Numbered from the stretch's first letter, positions 41,696 through 51,245 are shown. The stretch: 64,000 nucleotides of DNA from CAYWJT01 sp964458655 (GCA_964458655.1 CAYWJT010000003.1:14814-78813), one strand, 5' to 3'. The notes: generated by a model from the letters alone, not told the origin. Made by a program: numbers and translations.

Positions 41696-43171
41696 ATGAA
41701 CAACCTCAAGCGCCGTGATTTCCTGAAGATCTCAGCCGCCGGAGGCGCCGCCTGCGCGGTGCCGGGAGGCCTATTGAAGCCGGGTACGGCCGCCAGGCCA
41801 CAGCTTCCGGTCGAAGCTTCGGCTCTGGCCCCCGGTCTCATCAGCCCGGGCTGCCGCCGCAGCAAGGTCCGGGTGGCCAAGCTCTACCTGGGCCTTCCGA
41901 ACCCGCACTGGCCGAAACCTTCACTGGACTTGAAGCAGGAGGTCAAGTCCTACGAAGCCCGCTTCGCCGCGATGAAGGACGAGTTCGCGGACATCGATTT
42001 CGTGACGAGCGCGCTGGTCGGCGCGCCCGAGGAGGTGCTGAAGCTCGCCGACAAGCTCAAGGACGTCGACGGCATCCTGGCCATCCACCTGACGATCTGG
42101 ATCGGTCCCGTCCTTGACGCCGTCCTTGAACTCAAGAAGCCCACGGTCATCTTCGCGGCGCCCTATTCCGGCCACGAGTGGGTGACCTACGGCGGCCTGC
42201 TCAAGCAGGAGAAAGGCCGGCTGGCCGATTGCCTGCTGACGAGCGACTACCGCGAACTGGCCCGGGCCGTCAGGCCCTTCCGGGCCATCCACCACCTGCG
42301 CGAAGCCCGCGTGCTCAACCTCACCACCTCGCCTTTCGAGGAGTACGCGGCCCAGGTGAAGGACAGGTTCGGGACGGAGATAAAAAGGGTCACTCTGGAG
42401 CGCGTCCAGAAGCTTTACGCGTCCGTCGCCGAGGCGCACGCCCGCCGCGAAGCCGAACTCTGGTCAAACGGCGCGGAAAAAGTGGTCGAGCCTTCCAGGG
42501 CGGAAATCCAAGCCTCGGCCCGGCTGGCCCTGGCCTTCGAGAGGCTGCTCGACGAGGAGGAGGCCACCGTCCTGACCGTGGACTGCTACGGTTCCATGTG
42601 GGACGGGACCATCAAGCTGCCGGCCTTTCCCTGCCTGGGTTTCTCGAGCCTGAACAACCGCGGCTTCGGCGGCATTTGCGAGTCGGACCTCAGGTCGGCC
42701 ATGACCCACATCATCATGCAGGGCCTTTCGGGCAGGCCCGGCTTTATTAGCGACCCGACCGTGGACGAGGGCGCGAACTCCATCATCCTGGCCCACTGCA
42801 TGGGCACGGTCAACATGGACGGGCCGGGAAAGCCCGGGCATCCCTACAAGCTCCGCACGGTCATGGAGCGGGAGCAGGGCGTCGTGCCTCAGGTCCAGAT
42901 GAGGCTGGGCCAGAAAGTGACCCAGGCCATCCTGGTGGGCATGGACAAGATGCCTTACTTCACGGGCGAGATCGTCGCGACGCCTGTCAGGCTGGAGGAC
43001 GACCGCGGCTGCCGCACCAAGATCGCGGTCAGGGTGGACGGCGACCTCGGCCGACTCTGGCGGAACTGGGGCCACGGGCTGCATCGAGTGACCTGCTACG
43101 GCGACCTCCGGCCGGAACTCAGGATGTTCGCCAAGTTCAAGGGCATCGAGCTCCGGGACGAGGCCGCCTGA
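41696..43171 (+). CDS. Exported (Tat) L-fucose/L-arabinose isomerase-fold protein
   Basis: A 491-residue protein with the architecture of the FucI/AraA isomerase superfamily: an N-terminal Rossmann-like part (AKLYLGLPNPHWP, ILAIHLTIWIGPVLDAV), a middle domain and a C-terminal beta part containing LAHCMGTVNMDGPGKPGHPYKLRTV. The N-terminus NNLKRRDFLKISAAGGAACAV is a twin-arginine signal, unexpected because these isomerases are normally cytoplasmic. GGGAGGTGAAC precedes the ATG. It is either an exported metal-dependent isomerase or a binding protein derived from one. Family assignment is by fold motifs and overall pattern, so moderate confidence. Confidence 0.65.
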   Translation: MNNLKRRDFLKISAAGGAACAVPGGLLKPGTAARPQLPVEASALAPGLISPGCRRSKVRVAKLYLGLPNPHWPKPSLDLKQEVKSYEARFAAMKDEFADIDFVTSALVGAPEEVLKLADKLKDVDGILAIHLTIWIGPVLDAVLELKKPTVIFAAPYSGHEWVTYGGLLKQEKGRLADCLLTSDYRELARAVRPFRAIHHLREARVLNLTTSPFEEYAAQVKDRFGTEIKRVTLERVQKLYASVAEAHARREAELWSNGAEKVVEPSRAEIQASARLALAFERLLDEEEATVLTVDCYGSMWDGTIKLPAFPCLGFSSLNNRGFGGICESDLRSAMTHIIMQGLSGRPGFISDPTVDEGANSIILAHCMGTVNMDGPGKPGHPYKLRTVMEREQGVVPQVQMRLGQKVTQAILVGMDKMPYFTGEIVATPVRLEDDRGCRTKIAVRVDGDLGRLWRNWGHGLHRVTCYGDLRPELRMFAKFKGIELRDEAA

Positions 43172-43317
43172 GGGAGTTCTCGCGTTCCTCTGCCTTTCCG
43201 GCTGCGCGGGGATGGTCCACGCCTGTCTCAGCAGCGGCTATCACGAAAGGACATGGTTCGGTAAACCCGGTTCATAGGGCCGCACCATGGGGTTTTCTTC
43301 ATGGCGACGCGGGGCTC

Positions 43318-43345
43318 TTGACAGGCCGCGAGGGAGGTCTAAACT
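43318..43345 (+). promoter_or_regulatory. Promoter for the 43371 lipoprotein gene
   Basis: TTGACA (43318-43323), 16 bp, TAAACT (43340-43345), 25 bp before the ATG. Confidence 0.5.
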
Positions 43346-43370
43346 ATATGATAGAGGGCTATGAACTGAG

Positions 43371-44171
43371 ATGAGGGGCTTTCTTAGGCTGGGCCCTACG
43401 GCCTTGATGCTTTTGGCGCTTTGCGGCTGCAAGGTCGCCGAGCTCGCGCCCATCGAGGGCAAGATCTTTTTCGAGGTGACGGAAGGGCACGTCCAGGGAG
43501 AGTCGGCCGGCAAGCCGCTGATCGGTTTCTGCATGGAAACAGAGAAGATATACCCCTGCTGTAATTACTCCATAAGGGCGGCTCTCGAGCAGCTCGGAGA
43601 AAATATAACCATCAGGTTGTCGGGCATCGATGTTCCCGGCGTCTGTCTTACGGCTTTGGGGCCGGCGTCAGCCGTCAAGGCCCTCGAGCTGGCCGAGGGC
43701 AGTTACGAGCTCGTCTTCAAGAAAGCCATGTTCGTCAACAGGTACCGGCTCACCGTGCGTCCCGACGCCATCGAGGTCGGCGCGCTGGCCGGGACGGCGC
43801 CGTTCACCGAGCCCAAGACGACGCTTTTCTGGCGCTTCCCGCCGAACTCGTTCGCGTATCTCTGCGGCACGACGAGCGAGACGGCCTGGATATGCAACGA
43901 CTTCCTCTCGCTCCTTACGCGCGAAATAGAGCTCGAGGAGGTCACTTTCCCCGCCTACGGCAAAGTCTGTTATCCGGCCTCGAGCCAAGGCCATCAGTAC
44001 GACATGCCGGCGAAGTATTTCGTCTACAAGGACGAGGCCGACTTCGAGCGGGCCGGTGAGTTGCTCCGGGCCTACGCCCAGAGCTTGCTGCGGGGAGTCC
44101 AGGGCGTCGGCCTGTCGCTTGTCAACTGGAAGAACAAACGCTATGATTCCTGGCTGATGCTTTCCCCCTGA
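43371..44171 (+). CDS. Lipoprotein of unknown function
   Basis: A 266-residue protein with a lipoprotein signal: MRGFLRLGPTALMLLALCGC, where LCGC is the lipobox and Cys20 the lipidated residue. The mature part contains several cysteines (FCMETEKIYPCCNYS, VPGVCLTA, YLCGTT, ICNDF), enough for two or three disulfides, and a mixed beta pattern. I recognise no family. The gene has its own promoter and converges on the M24 peptidase gene. Confidence 0.65.
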   Translation: MRGFLRLGPTALMLLALCGCKVAELAPIEGKIFFEVTEGHVQGESAGKPLIGFCMETEKIYPCCNYSIRAALEQLGENITIRLSGIDVPGVCLTALGPASAVKALELAEGSYELVFKKAMFVNRYRLTVRPDAIEVGALAGTAPFTEPKTTLFWRFPPNSFAYLCGTTSETAWICNDFLSLLTREIELEEVTFPAYGKVCYPASSQGHQYDMPAKYFVYKDEADFERAGELLRAYAQSLLRGVQGVGLSLVNWKNKRYDSWLMLSP

Positions 44172-44231
44172 GCTTCGCATCCCTGAAGCGGCTTGGAGAA
44201 AGCGCGTTCCGAACGGACCGCCGTCCGCATT

Positions 44232-45497
44232 TCAGACATCCCCAAAGGGGCGCTCGATGGACTCCGCCTCGAGGCCGCCGAGGAACCTGGCGCCGTCCTC
44301 GGTGATGACCATGCAGTCCTCGATGCGGACGCCGAACTCGCCGTAGATGTATATGCCGGGCTCGTTGCTGAAGGTCATGCCCGGCCGCAGCTCGAGCTTG
44401 TTGCCCCTCACGAGATAGGGATATTCGTGTCCTTCCATGCCTATGCCGTGGCCCAACCGGTGGCTGAAATACTTGTAGTCCGGCCCGAAGCCGGCCTCCT
44501 CGATGACCCTGCGCGCGGCGCGGTCGACGGATTCGCAAGTGGCGCCCGGCCGGGCGGCCTTGAGGGCGGCGAGCTGCGCCTTCCTCACGACGTCCCAGAC
44601 TCGGCGTTGCTTTTCGCGCGGTTTCCCGAACACGACCGTGCGTGTCACGTCGGAACGGTAGCCCTCGACGCCGCAGCCGCCGTCTACGAGGACGATGTCG
44701 CCTTCCGAAAGCGTGCGCGGCGCCTGCGAGCCGTGCGGGAAGGCCGAGTTCGGTCCGAACTGCGGCCCGCCGCTGCCCATGACGCCCAGCTTCTGGTGGG
44801 CGGCCGAGATGGCCGCGGCGAGATCGCGCGGGGTCATGCCCGCCCGCATCTCCTTGAAGCCCTCGCGGTAGGCGAGCTTGGTGATGCGGTTGGCCAGGTC
44901 CATGAAGGCGATCTCCTTGGCCGTTTTTATGCCGCGGCAGCCTTCGGTGACCGGCGCGCCGTCCACGACCTGGGCCGAAGCGAGCGTCCGGCGCAGCCCG
45001 TGCACTTCGAAGGCGCGCAGGTCGGGAGCGGTGGCCAGCCTGCCAGTGGCGGCGCCGATATCCTTGAGGATGGAGCCGATCAGGGCGTAGGGGTCCTCGT
45101 GCTCTTCCCAGGTCCGGATCTCCTGGCCTGAAGGGACGAGCTCCTCGGCCCGCTTGACCTCGAAGGCCGGGCAGACCCAGACCGGTTCCTTCTTGCGGCT
45201 CAGCACGACGCCGAAGACGCGCTCGCTGAGCCACCAGTTGACCTTGAAGAAGTACTGGAGGTTCGTGCCGCCGCCTATGAAAATGGCGTCGAGCTTGTTC
45301 TCGGCGAGCAGTCGGACGGCCTTGTCGCGCCGGGCGGCATAGTCCTCTGGCGTCAGCGGTTCGACTCCCGCCAGCATGTTCTTCAGCTCCTGGGCTTCGG
45401 CCGGACGCAGCGAGACGGCCGACAAGCTGTGGGCTAGGCCCAGGGCGGCGAGAGAGATACTTCCCTTCTTGATGAAATCGCGGCGGTTGAGCGGCAT
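44232..45497 (-). CDS. Exported (Tat) M24 metallopeptidase, Xaa-Pro aminopeptidase-like
   Basis: A 421-residue aminopeptidase P/prolidase-type enzyme. Starting at ATG 45497 behind GGAGGTGAACACG, the N-terminus LNRRDFIKKGSISLAALGL is a twin-arginine signal. The creatinase N-terminal domain spans about 50-190 and the catalytic domain about 195-400, with metal ligands in VLVDGGCGVEGYRSDVTRTV (two Asp), GHGIGMEGHEYP (His), SNEPGIYIYG (Glu) and RIEDCMVIT (Glu). Tat export suggests that its two metals are loaded in the cytoplasm. It is separate from, and only distantly similar to, the M24 domain of the fusion at 38693. Confidence 0.92.
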   Translation of the reverse strand: MPLNRRDFIKKGSISLAALGLAHSLSAVSLRPAEAQELKNMLAGVEPLTPEDYAARRDKAVRLLAENKLDAIFIGGGTNLQYFFKVNWWLSERVFGVVLSRKKEPVWVCPAFEVKRAEELVPSGQEIRTWEEHEDPYALIGSILKDIGAATGRLATAPDLRAFEVHGLRRTLASAQVVDGAPVTEGCRGIKTAKEIAFMDLANRITKLAYREGFKEMRAGMTPRDLAAAISAAHQKLGVMGSGGPQFGPNSAFPHGSQAPRTLSEGDIVLVDGGCGVEGYRSDVTRTVVFGKPREKQRRVWDVVRKAQLAALKAARPGATCESVDRAARRVIEEAGFGPDYKYFSHRLGHGIGMEGHEYPYLVRGNKLELRPGMTFSNEPGIYIYGEFGVRIEDCMVITEDGARFLGGLEAESIERPFGDV

Positions 45498-45711
45498 CGT
45501 GTTCACCTCCACGGCTGGGAAAATATCACATTTCACGCTCCAAGAGAAGGGAGACCCAGCTCAAGAACCAGACCGGGATGGCACGGTGATCGGGCGTTGT
45601 GGGCGGAGGGCTCTCCCGCCGCGATTGTGGGCGAGAGGCTTCAGTTGACCGTGCCGTTCAAGGCCCGCGGGATTGGTTTCCCTCGAGACGCCTAAAGCGG
45701 TTCTGCGGAGG

Positions 45712-46548
45712 TTAAAGCCTGATGGACAGCCCGCCTCTGAACAGAAAGCCGTCCCAGACGCCGAAGTCGGCCAGCAGATGGACGCTGTCGGTGATCCTGG
45801 CCTTGAGGCCCAAGCTGAGCTGGAGTATGGGCAGGAACTTTATGGGGAAGTCGTCTTCGCCCTCCGCCAGCCTTTCGTCCCGAAGCTCGCGCAGCGTCTT
45901 GGAATCCGAATCCGAGTGCTGCTCGGTCGAGTTGTCGGGGTTGGTCAGTATGCCAGAGAAGGCGTAGACGTAGCGGGCGTCGAGAAAGGACTTGACAGTC
46001 GAAAAGCCGCCGCCGAAGGTCAGGTAAGGATGGATGCGGGCGGAGGGGAAGATGTCCCAGCGGAAGCTTAGGTGGAAGGACATGGGTTTGATCACGAACT
46101 CGGCGTTGGCCGTGCCGTCGAAAGAGGCCGTTTGGCTGGTCATCGTGTCTTCGAGGACCAGGTTAGCCGAGACATCAGGGAAGGCGACCTTGAAGCTCGA
46201 GCGCTCGACCGCCAGGCCGACGCTAAAGGAACCGTTCCGGCCGCCGGGATAGAAGCGCAGCTCGAAGCCGTAGTTGTCGCCGCTCGAGTCGAAGCGGACG
46301 CTCTGGGTGTAGTTCCTTTCGATGAAGGTCGGGTGGTCTTCCTGGATAGACTCGAGGATCCTGTCCTTGAGGTCGCTCTCCAGCGCGTCGCCGACCTTGT
46401 CCTCGACCAGGCTTCGCAGGAGGTTCAGCGTCCAACTCGAATAGTGGACGTTGAACTCCCAGTGGCCGGTCGCGGCCTGAGCGGGCCCCGCCGCGAACAG
46501 GCAGATTGAAAGCAAAGCCGCGGGCAGGAAATAAAGACTCTTTCTCAT
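45712..46548 (-). CDS. Probable outer-membrane beta-barrel protein
   Basis: A 278-residue exported protein. Residues 1-25 are a Sec signal peptide (MRKSLYFLPAALLSICLF, cleavage after AQA). The mature protein begins with a helical segment (LRSLVEDKVGDALESDLKDRILESI) and then alternating beta strands rich in Phe and Tyr with GGG turns, ending in FRGGLSIRL. An acidic loop (SDSDSKTLRELRDERLAEGEDD) lies near residue 215. Unknown function; the N-terminal helix distinguishes it from the barrel at 15411-16274. Confidence 0.6.
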   Translation of the reverse strand: MRKSLYFLPAALLSICLFAAGPAQAATGHWEFNVHYSSWTLNLLRSLVEDKVGDALESDLKDRILESIQEDHPTFIERNYTQSVRFDSSGDNYGFELRFYPGGRNGSFSVGLAVERSSFKVAFPDVSANLVLEDTMTSQTASFDGTANAEFVIKPMSFHLSFRWDIFPSARIHPYLTFGGGFSTVKSFLDARYVYAFSGILTNPDNSTEQHSDSDSKTLRELRDERLAEGEDDFPIKFLPILQLSLGLKARITDSVHLLADFGVWDGFLFRGGLSIRL

Positions 46549-46694
46549 GAGTTAAGCCTCCTTTGAGTCCCGGCCTCTCGGCCGGCCCCCATGAATTGAC
46601 GCATGTTACGCACAACGCCGACCGATATGTCCAATCGTCCGCGTAGATCCTGGGCTTTTATGCGTATCTATTATGGGACCGGGAAGCTTCTGTC

Positions 46695-46732
46695 AATCAC
46701 CTCTGAGGGTGATTCCGAGGGGCAACCCTCGG
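46695..46732. repeat. Two back-to-back perfect hairpins
   Basis: AATCACC/GGTGATT (46695-46701 and 46708-46714, 6-base loop) directly joins CCGAGGG-GCAA-CCCTCGG (46715-46732). On the plus strand the second loop is a GNRA tetraloop. They lie just downstream of the GH127 gene and upstream of the barrel gene (both minus strand). No T-run follows on either strand. Confidence 0.5.
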
Positions 46733-46791
46733 ACGGCCGGCTTGACTCGAGAGAAAAGATGTCAGGTATCGGGGAACGTTATCATGCCGGC

Positions 46792-49248
46792 TCAGCGCCG
46801 GATGACGCGGAGGCCGAAAACAGGACCTATGTCGCGGCCGTCAAGGGCCCGGAACTTGACTGTGACCTTGGTTGCGCCGCGGGTCAGCTCCTCGGGCAGG
46901 GTGTACTCCACGTCGTAGAACCGGGCCGGCGGCGAAGCCTCGATGACCTGACGGGCAATCAGCCTGTCGTTCGCCAGTATCTCGAACGAGGCCGGGCCGC
47001 GGCGGCGCTCGCCGCTGTTGTAGGTCACGACCAGCGCGTTGCGGCGGGCCGGGTCGACCGGCAGGTCGAACGCGAACCAACCCGAACCGCCTCGGCCGGC
47101 CTGCCCGCTAACTCGGACAACGGTCGCACCCTCACCGTGGAAGTTGAAATCCCGCTCGGGCTGCATCTCGCCCGGACGGACGAACGCCACAGTAACCGCT
47201 TCGAGCCGCCTGAGCCTCTGTTGCTCGGCCGCATAAGTCGCTTGCTGTTCTTTCCAGCCTGCCTCCGAGAATATGTCCCAGTAAACCGCGTACGTCCTGC
47301 GGTGGAGCCTGTAAAACGGGTAGAGGTCGACGTCGTTCGGCCGGCCGACCCCATTTGTCCTGAAATGTCCGGCCTCTCCTTCGACCGGTTTTACCCATTC
47401 GGAGGGGTCTATTCCGGCCGCCACGAAAATCGGCACGACCGGCCTTGTCGAAGGTTCGGCCTGTCTTTCGCGGCCGAAACGGATCTCCGGGCCGATGTCG
47501 CCGGCCAGCACCAGCGGCCCCCAGAGCAGCGCCGCCCGGCCCGGGTTGTCAGGCGTCGCTTCGAGCCGCAGCGTCTTGGGCATCGTCACGGTGATGACGT
47601 CGCCTGTCTTCCAGACGCGCTCGAGCTCGACGTAATCGCTGACGAAAGGGTCGGCGTCCCTCTGATAGAGCAAGGCGCTCGGCGGCAGCTCGGCCTGTCG
47701 GGCGGGCCCGGGCTCATTCGGGAAGGCCGGTCGACCGTTGACCTCGACCCGGAAGCCGTGCCGCGCCCAGTAGGGGCGGCGCAGGGCGACGACGAAGCGT
47801 CTGGGGAGCTTCAACTCGAGCCTGAGCGCGGCCGTGTCCCCCTCCGGGAAACCGGTCTCGACCGCGAGCCGGGCGCCCAGGCCGCGCAGCTCGGCGGTCG
47901 CGGGCGCGTAGATGTTGACCCAGAGCCTGTTCGGGCCCTCGTAGAAAAGGCCGTATCCGTGCAGGGCGTGGCTTTCCATGCCTGAACCGACACAGCACGT
48001 GAAGCTGCGGAACATGTCCTGGTACTCGTGCTGGACGCCGCGCCCGACCGGCACCATGTAGCAGGTGCGGCCGTCCTCGGGGTCGATGGAGGCCAGGATG
48101 TGGTTGTAGAGCGCCCGTTCGTGGAAGTCGGCGCAAGCGGCGTCGGGCAGGAACTCGAACAGCCGCCGGGCCAGCTTGATCATGTTGTAGACGTTGCAGG
48201 TCTCGGCCGTCCGGTCGTCGACACGGTCGCTGAGCTTTCCCGGCGGGCCGAAATACTCGTCCTGGCCGTTGCCGCCGGTCGCGTAGCTGTGGAAGCGGGC
48301 CACGCGGTTGAAGAAGAACGCCGCGGCCAGGAGGTCGGGCGGGTTGCCGGTGTAGGCGAAGCGGTCGAGCGAGCCGAGCAGTTTGGGGAACTGGGTGTTG
48401 CCGTGCTTGCCGGCCAGGTTGTCCTGGAAGTGGAGCAGGGGGGCGATGAAGGCCCGGTGCTCGAACTTGCAGCTCAGGTCGAGCCAGCGCCGGTCGCCCG
48501 TGTCCGCGTAGAGGTCGGCCAGGACCTCGTTCATGCCGCCGAATTCGGTGCCGAGCATGAGCTGGACCTGGTCGTCGTCGAGGCCGGAGAGTATCTTCTC
48601 GGCCCAGGCGGCGAACCCGGCCTCGAGCTCGAGCGCCGTCCGGTTGCCGGCGAAACGGTAGGCGTCACGCAGCCCGGCGAAGGTCTTGTGCAGGGTATAC
48701 CAGGGCGACCAGAGGCCGTTGAGGTCGAAGCCGGCCGACTTTATCTCGCCGCGCGACAGGGCTTCGAAGGCCTCCCGGCCGCCCTCGAGAGCGCCGAGGT
48801 AGCCGTCGCCGTTCCTGTCCTGGACCTCCTTGAGCTCGCGGACGATGTAGTCGGCGCGCTCCTTGAAGCGGGCGTCCCCGGTCGCGGCGTACATGAGGCT
48901 AACCGCCGAGAGGTAGTGGCCGGCGATGTGGCCGGTCAGGTTGCGGCCGCCTCCGTCCCAGCCGCCGTAGGGTTCGGCCTTCTGCTTCAGGCCGGCCCGT
49001 ATCCGGTAATAGGCCAGCATGCGGTCCGGTTCCAGCTTGAGCAGGTAGGCCGCGTCCAGGTCCTGGGCGTGCTTGAGGGGACCGCCGGTGAGGCGGACCA
49101 GGCTGAGCGGCACGGGCCTGGCCCGCTGCAGCCTTTCCTCGACCGACCTTGCGGCGGGGTGGCCGGCTTCGGCCGCGGCCGGCGGGGCAAGGGCCGACAA
49201 CATCGCCGTCAACAAAGCGGCTGTGATGATTTTGCTGCCTGTTCTCAT
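46792..49248 (-). CDS. Exported beta-L-arabinofuranosidase, GH127
   Basis: An 818-residue glycosidase releasing beta-linked L-arabinofuranose from plant or arabinan-type glycans. Sec signal peptide at 1-26 (cleavage after AAA). The (alpha/alpha)6 barrel spans to about 430, followed by beta-sandwich domains. Zinc and catalytic residues of characterised GH127 are all visible: Glu331 (GQDEYFGPP, acid/base position), Glu349 and Cys351 (TAETCNVYN), and Cys418-Cys419 (SFTCCVGSG), one of which is the unusual cysteine nucleophile. Residues about 660-818 are an extra C-terminal beta domain. GGGAGAGTCGC precedes the ATG; a promoter lies 35 bp upstream. Confidence 0.93.
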   Translation of the reverse strand: MRTGSKIITAALLTAMLSALAPPAAAEAGHPAARSVEERLQRARPVPLSLVRLTGGPLKHAQDLDAAYLLKLEPDRMLAYYRIRAGLKQKAEPYGGWDGGGRNLTGHIAGHYLSAVSLMYAATGDARFKERADYIVRELKEVQDRNGDGYLGALEGGREAFEALSRGEIKSAGFDLNGLWSPWYTLHKTFAGLRDAYRFAGNRTALELEAGFAAWAEKILSGLDDDQVQLMLGTEFGGMNEVLADLYADTGDRRWLDLSCKFEHRAFIAPLLHFQDNLAGKHGNTQFPKLLGSLDRFAYTGNPPDLLAAAFFFNRVARFHSYATGGNGQDEYFGPPGKLSDRVDDRTAETCNVYNMIKLARRLFEFLPDAACADFHERALYNHILASIDPEDGRTCYMVPVGRGVQHEYQDMFRSFTCCVGSGMESHALHGYGLFYEGPNRLWVNIYAPATAELRGLGARLAVETGFPEGDTAALRLELKLPRRFVVALRRPYWARHGFRVEVNGRPAFPNEPGPARQAELPPSALLYQRDADPFVSDYVELERVWKTGDVITVTMPKTLRLEATPDNPGRAALLWGPLVLAGDIGPEIRFGRERQAEPSTRPVVPIFVAAGIDPSEWVKPVEGEAGHFRTNGVGRPNDVDLYPFYRLHRRTYAVYWDIFSEAGWKEQQATYAAEQQRLRRLEAVTVAFVRPGEMQPERDFNFHGEGATVVRVSGQAGRGGSGWFAFDLPVDPARRNALVVTYNSGERRRGPASFEILANDRLIARQVIEASPPARFYDVEYTLPEELTRGATKVTVKFRALDGRDIGPVFGLRVIRR

Positions 49249-49282
49249 GCGACTCTCCCGGTCTTGATATCAGATATTCCGG

Positions 49283-49311
49283 ATATTAAAACCCGGCATG
49301 GAGCAAGTCAA
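49283..49311 (-). promoter_or_regulatory. Promoter for the GH127 gene
   Basis: On the minus strand TTGACT (49311-49306), 17 bp, TAATAT (49288-49283), 34 bp before the ATG. Confidence 0.6.
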
Positions 49312-49415
49312 GCCTTGACCATGAGCCTTACGAAACCTGACGCAAGCTTGACGGCCGCCGGCCGTGCCCTGGGTTCAGAGCGATGTGTACAGGACAAAAA
49401 AGGCCCCCGGCTGGC

Positions 49416-51119
49416 TCAGAAATCGAAGACCCTGTCCAGCTCCGCCTCAGGCACATCGAAAACGCTGTTATGAGGCGGCAGCGGCTCGCGTGTCATGAAT
49501 TCGGGGATACGGTCATCCTTGGCCGTAAAGCCGGCGCGACGATTGAACTCCCGCTCGAGCCTCAGCGTTTCCTTGCCCAGAGCTTGCAAAACGTCGTCCG
49601 GGACATCCCAGCCGTAGCGGGCCCTGAGCAGGCGGGCGATCGTCCCCTGCGGCGCAGCCGCGAAGCCGAAAGCGGCGAAGATGCAGACACCCAGCGTGTC
49701 ATAGCCGGCCATGTTGACCTGGGCGGCGCGCGAAGCTTCCACCTGGACCTTCGGGTCGAGATGGTCGATCCTGGCGCGGATGGTCAGGCCGGCCGTATGG
49801 TCGGCCCCCTGCGGGGACGTGGCGTAGGTTACGCCCGTGCCTTTTATGGCCCGCGGCTCGTAAGCGGACATGGCCTGCCCTTTGACCGCCGGGACCCGGT
49901 CGACGCCCAGGGCCCGGCCCGCGGCTGTAGCGCCGTCGCCGAGCGCCCGGCCGAGCGGAGTGCCGAGCCGCACCTCCTCGAGAAGAGCCAGCGCCCGTTC
50001 GCCGTCGCCCCACCTCATCAGGCCGGCTTCGGCGGCCACGCCCAGCGCCGCTCCGAGCTCTATGGAGTCCAATCCCAGGTCGTTGGCCAGCCGGTTCAGC
50101 CTGGCGATGACATCCAGGGAATCGATGCCCAGGTTCGAGCCCATCAGTCCGATGGTCTCGTATTCGAGGGCCGACACGACCGCCCGGCCCTTATCGTCCC
50201 CGAAAATGTTGGAGCATTGGATGACGCAGCCGGGCATGCAGGCATGGGTGGGGGTGCTTTCGCCGCCCCGCTTTAAGAGAAGTTCCCGCAAGGTCTCTCC
50301 CGAGATCCTGTCCACGCCTTCGAAGCGGCCGGCAGAGAAATTGCGCGTCGGCAGGCCGCCGAAAGCGTCGCACATGTGCGCCATGGCGGCTGTGCCGTAA
50401 TCGCGATAGACGGCCGTCTGCGGGTGCTCGAGCAGGGCCTTGATGTAAGCGCTGCGGGCCGCGCGAAAAGTAGCTTCATCGACGATGGGCGGGTTTGAAC
50501 AGCCGGTCGCGTCGAAGACCACCGCTTTCAGCCCCTTGGAGCCCATGACCGCTCCGAGCCCGCCGCGGGCCGCGACCCGCGACGGGACGAGGTCCTTGTC
50601 GAGATTCAGCACGCCCGCTGCGGCCAGACCCGCTTCGCCGGTCGGGCCGATGACCGCCATGGCGGCCTTCCGGCCGTATCGCCGCAGCAGTCTCGACGCC
50701 GACTCGTAAACCCCCAGGCCCGCGAGGTCGTCGGCCGGGTCGAAGCTCGCGCCCTGCCGGTTCAACCGCAGCACCCACGGGCCGGGCGAGGCGGGGACGT
50801 CCTCGATGATCAACGCCTTGAGGCCCAGCCGCGCCATCGTCAAGCCGGTCGTACCGCCGGCGTTGGATTCTTTCACGCCGCCGGTCAGCGGCGACTTGCC
50901 GCCGACCGAAAGCCGGTCGCAGGATGAAAGCGTTTGCCCGGCGAGCAAACCGGGCGCGAAGATCAGCCTATTGCCCGGGCCGAGCGGGTCGCACCGCGGG
51001 TCTGATTCGTCAAGCAGGACGCGCGCGGTAAGGCCTCGCCCGCCGAGACGCGTCCAGGCTTCAGGGACAGGCTCCCTTCTCAACTCTTGATTGCGGACAT
51101 CAATCCGCCATACTTGCAT
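49416..51119 (-). CDS. Aldehyde:ferredoxin oxidoreductase family protein
   Basis: Tungsten- or molybdenum-pterin enzyme oxidising aldehydes to acids with ferredoxin as acceptor. With ATG 51119 it has 567 residues; GTG 51188 would add 23. The N-terminal domain shows RLGGRGLTARVLLDE and GKSPLTGGVKESNAGGTTG (pterin phosphate binding); the middle has HACMPGCVIQCSN and the C-terminal YDTLGVCIFAAFG, together the likely [4Fe-4S] ligands. The first group is CX3CX3C instead of the CX2CX3C of Pyrococcus AOR. A 49-residue membrane peptide gene precedes it on the same strand. Aldehydes from 2-oxoacid decarboxylation are the likely substrates. Confidence 0.9.
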   Translation of the reverse strand: MQVWRIDVRNQELRREPVPEAWTRLGGRGLTARVLLDESDPRCDPLGPGNRLIFAPGLLAGQTLSSCDRLSVGGKSPLTGGVKESNAGGTTGLTMARLGLKALIIEDVPASPGPWVLRLNRQGASFDPADDLAGLGVYESASRLLRRYGRKAAMAVIGPTGEAGLAAAGVLNLDKDLVPSRVAARGGLGAVMGSKGLKAVVFDATGCSNPPIVDEATFRAARSAYIKALLEHPQTAVYRDYGTAAMAHMCDAFGGLPTRNFSAGRFEGVDRISGETLRELLLKRGGESTPTHACMPGCVIQCSNIFGDDKGRAVVSALEYETIGLMGSNLGIDSLDVIARLNRLANDLGLDSIELGAALGVAAEAGLMRWGDGERALALLEEVRLGTPLGRALGDGATAAGRALGVDRVPAVKGQAMSAYEPRAIKGTGVTYATSPQGADHTAGLTIRARIDHLDPKVQVEASRAAQVNMAGYDTLGVCIFAAFGFAAAPQGTIARLLRARYGWDVPDDVLQALGKETLRLEREFNRRAGFTAKDDRIPEFMTREPLPPHNSVFDVPEAELDRVFDF

Positions 51120-51245
51120 CTCGGCCGCCGGGACTCTGGTCAAGGATCTGGAAAAACTCTTTCGGTCCTCTGATGATGATAGGTCCACTCAGCCGGGTTG
51201 TCAACTAAACGACCGGCTCTGGCGCCGGGCGTCGTTCGAGTCTGT

